Assembly: GCA_029255685.2 (NCBI GenBank)
Contig: CM055313.2
Span: 41,310,079-41,374,078, forward strand
Direction: 5' to 3'
DNA length: 64,000 nucleotides
Source of the DNA: Silene conica
Lineage: Eukaryota > Streptophyta > Magnoliopsida > Caryophyllales > Caryophyllaceae
Below, piece after piece: positions 59,330 to 64,000 of the stretch. The position numbers were made by a program, and so were the translations under genes. The notes below the pieces were generated by a model. That model did not search any database. It saw only the letters and a program-made list of their open reading frames with translations, and was not told the origin of the DNA. Position 1 is the stretch's first letter, and each line of letters starts with the position of its first letter.

Positions 59330-59818
59330 ATGGCCCAGCAGCTAAAGAAATTTCCTGTAGTACACCTCCACCGTCATCTCATCAGTCATTCTGAATAGCT
59401 CAAATTCCTCTCTCAGTTTGCTCTTTTGAAATTCAGGTAGGAAAACTTCGAACAAGATTCTCTTGAATGCGACCCACTCCACATGATTGATTCCATCCTC
59501 GACAACAGCTTCCCGAATCTCTCCCTTGTTTCCAGTCCACCAGTCGCCAGCCATACCCCTCAAGTAGTGAGCATCTTGGTCCACTCTCAGCTCTTCTGGA
59601 CAGTCTATCAGCTCGAACAGATTTCTAAACTCCCGAAACCATTCACCAAGGAGGTGAGGTTCCCCTTCCCCGGTGAAGTGTGTGGGGTTATGCCTTGCTA
59701 TTATGGTACTCATTTTAGCAGAATCTAAGCGTCTGGCCTTTAAGGCCTCATTTTCAGCTAACAGTAGATCCAGCTCCTCTTGGGTGATGTTAGCGGCATT
59801 GTTCCTTCTTGGAGGCAT
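59330..59818 (-). pseudogene. Gypsy-2 gag N-terminal part
   Basis: Starts MPPRRNNAANITQEELD at 59818 and reads 158 codons of capsid-type sequence to YYRKFL, then TAG (59342-59344) where gypsy-1 has CAG. The frame continues in register beyond the stop, so a single C-to-T change in a CHG site broke gag. Confidence 0.9.
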
Positions 59819-60365
59819 TCTAAAACATATAAGAAAAGATGAGTCCCGATTTTAAGTATGGGTCCTCATTTATATTAAGGTTATGACCTTATACATCGGC
59901 CCAGATAAGCAACTGAGGTCTAAATTGATAGTACTTTCCTACACATGGCTCAGGGATCACTCAACCGCATATCATTAGGCATGCACAACTATTAATATAA
60001 CATTGATCATGGTATGTATGCACATCATTATATATACCCTTGTAAACAACCACATAGTTCTGATATTCTTACTTCTCGATACATGCATGCCCTTCATTTA
60101 TACATAGAAAGGTTCTTACAACCTCTATCACACTCTTACCATAAACTCCACCACTTCCTATTCTACCCTTTTCGTTCGTATTCACTCAAGGTATCCGGGT
60201 AAAACTGAGAGGGCCTATGGTTCGGTGTGAGGGGGCCCCAGACTCATACTTCCCCTTTAGTGTGCTCCTAACAGTTCTATCCCGGGGTTCGTTTTATTTA
60301 GACTCTTCCTATATTCATTGGGTTCATTAGGTTAGGCCTGAGGATCGTTAGCTCTGATACCACTT
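59819..60365 (-). other. Gypsy-2 leader with primer binding site
   Basis: Untranslated, with the primer site complement GCTCTGATACCA at 60351-60362, three bases from the LTR. It shares blocks with the gypsy-1 leader (for example GAGGGGGCCC near 60229 and 27900). No gene is seen. Confidence 0.85.
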
Positions 60366-62639
60366 TGTAACACCCCCAATTATTCAGAGGCCTGAACTAG
60401 GACTCCCCAAATAATTAAGGATGTTACCATCTCGGTTACCCGAGGTAGTAGTTAACAAAGGAAGAAACACAGTACTTTATTAAGTAATTAAAGTTAAACA
60501 TATGTCTCATAAAGATTACAACTGTGTATGAAATCAAAACGAGAAGTTCAACATGTCGGAAGCTATAAAAAAAACTGAGCTATAACTAGACTGGCCTGGT
60601 CCATTTCCTCTCCACCCTTCCAGTATGCGCATGTCTAAACCTGTCATTCTGCTCCCTAATAAATTGGATCAACGCAGACACAATCAAACAAATAGAAGGG
60701 TCAACACGAGGTTGAGTAGATAATATAATCACAACATGAATAAACACAATCAATACTTCCTCCACTTCCTCCACAACCACCTCATCTCCACATATCACAT
60801 CTCCACACACCACATCTCCACACACCACACCAACCATGGCCATATCACATGTCCCTTATCACAAGACCTATATCACAAGACCCTTTATCACAAGAACCGT
60901 CCTCCACAATATTCAGTTCTCATTCAATCATGTTATATCATACAATGAATATAAACAATGTTCTCATGTCAGATCACAATTACAACACAGATATTCCCCT
61001 ACCTCAAAAGTCGGATGAAGTCGTCAGATGCACCTCTGCTAAAAATGTTCCACTCGGAAATCGTTACCTAAACGTGTAATGCGCATGATTAATACGACTC
61101 CCTAATTTACGTGATACAGGTACGATTGCTAAAAATAGAAACTTTCCTAAAAATAGACATCTCCCGAAATAGTAACTTCTATAATGGGTAACTTTCCAAA
61201 AAATAGACACTTCGGTTTGAAATTCAAATTATTTAAAAATATGCATTAACCATATCTTACAATAAATACCAAATCATTTCCTTAACTACAATAATATTAA
61301 AACTACTAATAATAATATTACGATAATTAATTAAATGTATTTATGCATAGAATATAATAAAAATAAATAATAAAATAAAATGAAATAAAATGAAGTAAAT
61401 AAAATAAACAAACAGCCCTACACTCAACCCGCGGCTCCCTCGTAAACAGCCCCTTACAACACCACCGAGACACGCCCAGCCACCACCGGCAGCCACCGAC
61501 ACCAACACCCCGACTGCCTTCTATCACCACAACCACCAGCCACCTGACTGACAGCCGCCGGTGAGTTGAACCAGGGCCTAGATCAGGCCTGGTTCCTCAC
61601 CTACGACCCTGACCACACGACTTTAACCCTCACAACGACGCAAACCCTGCCACCACTACCACCAACCGTGACCACCAAGACCACCCCTGGACTCCAGACT
61701 CTAGACACGGTGGTAGCATCACACTGACCTCCCCCGAGTCCTCAATGTTACCACCCCCAAACACCCCTGTACACGCCTGAACAAAACGACACTGGACTAA
61801 GACAAACACCACCTCACGACCACCCTTGTCAAACCGTCCTGTAACACCAAGACCCGACACCACCGAACCTTGAGACTACCACCACGAGAACCCCCTTTCA
61901 ACCACCAGTCTCAAGACCCAAAGACCCATAACAAAAACTATACGAATAGATCTAAAACCGATTCTAAAAACACATCAGAACAACCACCTGCTGAGACCGT
62001 AACACTCCCCTTCCCTGACACCATATTTGACACCTTCCAACGTGTGCTAAAACAACCAACGACACAACGACTATGAACAACATATAATCACTATATATCA
62101 TAGTATAGATGTACGTAAAAATAACAAGAAGAAGACGTGTATGACGAATTTCGTGCTTAAACTGCAATTAAAGAGAATGTGGCGACCATACCAGATCCTT
62201 GACCACTTCGAGACACCCTAGGACCACCTTCTACCACCGTGAGCAGGTTGTTTCTCTTCTCCAATATGTCGGCTAGGGTTTTGTGAAGTCGGGGTTGTGT
62301 TTGCGTTTAGTGCACGGAATTCTATGTTATATAAGGCGGCTGACACAAGGGTTGTTCCTTGTTTTGAATTTCCGTGTGGGCTTGGCCTATTGTCACGCCA
62401 ATCGAAGCCCAGTGCGGGGTAACAACAGGTCCCAATTTCGACCCACACTAACACCATGCAACAAACATTGTTACTAGATGCTTAGGTCCCCAACTCGAAC
62501 CCCACAACAGTACAAAAACACCCAACAAAACGAGTATGCACAAGCTTATAAAACGACTATCTAAAAAGTTAACTCATCGCTCGCTCATAACTAGCCCATG
62601 AAACCACAATTTTTAATAATAAAAATTCGGGTTATTACA
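60366..62639 (-). repeat. 5' LTR of gypsy-2
   Basis: 2274 bp, uninterrupted, TGTAACACCCCC ... GGTTATTACA. Holds the LTR hairpin in a 5-bp form (60701-60716) and the TATCACAAGACC repeats (60841-60900). Confidence 0.92.
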
Positions 62640-62644
62640 GCATA

Positions 62645-62771
62645 ATTCTGCAAAAGAGCATAAAAATACGAAAGTAGACAATTGTTGGGAAATAAAGGCT
62701 AAAACATCGTAAATGAGCGCTAAAATGCGTGTTAAAATAGATGTAAAACATCATAAAATAGACATGCATCA
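62645..62771 (-). repeat. Outer end of Athila LTR A
   Basis: Continues 38948 after gypsy-2 removal and matches 37663-37785 of LTR B. On the minus strand it starts TGATGCATG. Copia-3 pol begins at once after it, so this is where Athila inserted. Confidence 0.85.
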
Positions 62772-64000
62772 TTGGTCATTACTTCTATTCGCCTACCGAA
62801 CACCGCGTTTTTGTTGCGGCTAGTGCGAAGTTCTTAGAGAAAGAGTTTCTCGAGAATAAGACAAGTAATAGAACCTTCGATCTATCGGAGGTTCAAGATC
62901 CAACTACTGAGCAACCAATGGAGGAAATTGTTCCTTCATCTTCTGTTGCAGTCAGTATTCCCGAGGAACCCAGAAGGTCGGGTAGACACTCCATTCCTCT
63001 AGATAGACACATCGGTATGATCGAGGAACTTGACGGAGTTAACGTTTTTCTCTTAGAGAGTAACGAAACCGTGACCTATAAAGGTGCTATGACCTGTCCC
63101 GACTCAAAGCTATGGCTTAATTCCATACAATCCGAAATGGACTCTATGTACGAGAATAACGTGTGGGAGTTGGTTGATTTGCCTGATAAGGTACGACCAT
63201 TTCAGTGCAAATGGTTTTATAAGATAAAGCGTCCCATCGAAAGACAACCAGACACCTACAAGGCGCGACTAGTGGAAAAATGTTTCACTCAAGTGCAAGG
63301 GTTGAACTATGATGAGATTTTTGCACCCGTAGTCATGTTGCGTTCCATTTGGAATATCTTAGCGATTGCTGCATTTCATGACTATGAAATATGGCAAATG
63401 GATGTGAAACCGCCTTCTTAAAAGGTTATTTGGAGGAGGACGTGTACATGGTACAACCCGAAGGTTTCACTGATCCTAAAAATCCTAAGAAAGTGTGCAA
63501 GCTTAAACGTTTAATTTATGGACTTAAGCAAGCATCTAGGAGTTGGAAACATCGTTTCGACCAAGTGATAAAAAAGAATGGTTTTATTAGATCGGTCGAA
63601 GAACCATGCTTATATATCAAGTCGAGTGGGAGAAAGATCGTCCTTCTCGTGTTGTATGTCGACGCCATACTCTTGATCGGAAATGACATCCCTCTCTTAT
63701 CTTCGGTTAAAGTATGGTTAAAGAACAATTTCCAGATGAAAGATCTGGGTGAGGCACAATGTATATTGGGGATCCGTATCTATAGAGATAGATCACGACG
63801 GTTGTTGTCACTGAGTCAAGAGTCTAAGATAGATAAGATTCTTGACAGATTCAGCATGACCAACTCCAAAAAGGGGTTACTTCCTTATGCGTCAGCTATA
63901 GGATCGATCATGTATGCCATGATATTCACACGTCCAGACGTGGCATATGCTTTGAGTATGACGAGTCGGTACCAAGGCAATCCAGGTGAACCACACTAAA
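62772..64000 (+). pseudogene. Copia-3: old copia pol fragment (integrase end, RT)
   Basis: Same family as copia-1 and copia-2, with many substitutions. It starts mid-protein (HYFYSPTE, residue about 723 of the family protein), runs to a one-base deletion near 63408-63411 (frame shift inside MDVKTAFL), then continues in another frame to the window end. RT shows YVDA instead of YVDD (63658-63666), so the catalytic site is lost. A 78-base in-frame deletion near 63882 removes 26 residues. No stop ends it; it continues past the window. Inactive relic and oldest layer here. Confidence 0.9.

Larger units (their letters stand above)
38949..62639 (-). mobile_element. Gypsy-2: Tekay-like Ty3/gypsy element with nested copia-2 and a non-autonomous element
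   Basis: LTRs 38949-49965 (split by copia-2; about 2295 bp joined) and 60366-62639 (2274 bp), primer site 60351-60362, gag-pol fragments and polypurine tract, flanked by gcata (38944-38948 and 62640-62644). Related to gypsy-1 but with a distinct LTR subfamily (TGTAACACCCCCAATTATTC start, GGTTATTACA end). Gag-pol is broken by two stops, a 4-base insertion, a deletion and a nested element. Confidence 0.92.

Overview
This window is plant nuclear heterochromatin made almost entirely of LTR retrotransposons nested inside one another. I find no host gene, rRNA, tRNA, CRISPR array or bacterial-type operon. An angiosperm is indicated by Ty1/copia and Ty3/gypsy elements with initiator-Met and Asp tRNA primer sites, Athila-type gag/protease, Tekay-type chromodomain integrase, and kilobase-long LTRs beginning TGTAACACCCC. 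The species cannot be fixed from sequence alone.

Layout by insertion order. Oldest is a decayed copia pol fragment (copia-3, 62772-64000, + strand). An Athila-like Ty3/gypsy element (- strand) landed in it. Its parts are now scattered at 2361-2519 (protease), 10958-11731 (gag linker and protease), 30548-32157 (gag and primer site), 32158-37785 (LTR B), 37786-38499 (3' internal end and polypurine tract) and 38500-38948 + 62645-62771 (LTR A). Into Athila went an LTR ending at 2360; a coding-free element at 2520-10952 (+, TSD gttcc); Tekay-like gypsy-1 at 11732-30547 (-, TSD ggtcc); a 4.1-kb solo LTR at 33003-37105 (TSD ttcta); and Tekay-like gypsy-2 at 38949-62639 (-, TSD gcata). Into those went copia-1 (19007-27712, -, TSD acctt), copia-2 (39203-47919, +, TSD ccttc) and a second coding-free element (51863-57050, -, TSD ctatc). 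Nesting is four deep at copia-3 > Athila > gypsy-2 > copia-2.

Functional state. Copia-1 has an uninterrupted 1343-residue gag-pol and LTRs differing at one site by eye. Copia-2 is the same family with one premature stop. Both Tekay-like gag-pols are broken by stops, frameshifts and lost catalytic or zinc-binding residues. The two coding-free elements share primer site, polypurine-tract region and LTR motifs with the Tekay-like copies, so they look like non-autonomous partners moved in trans.

The most interesting unexplained structure is in the non-coding control sequences. (1) A perfect 7-8 bp stem-loop with a G-containing 3-4 nt loop lies directly before the polypurine tract in all three unrelated lineages (Tekay-like, Athila, copia). 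In the Tekay-like group the hairpin/purine-tract module is repeated two or three times with paired base changes in the stems. (2) The copia leader carries six copies of a 10-14 bp perfect palindrome at 20-21 bp spacing. (3) Athila carries its own different palindrome in at least five places. (4) A TCAACC/GGTTGA hairpin is kept in all the Tekay-type LTRs of both autonomous-type and non-autonomous elements.
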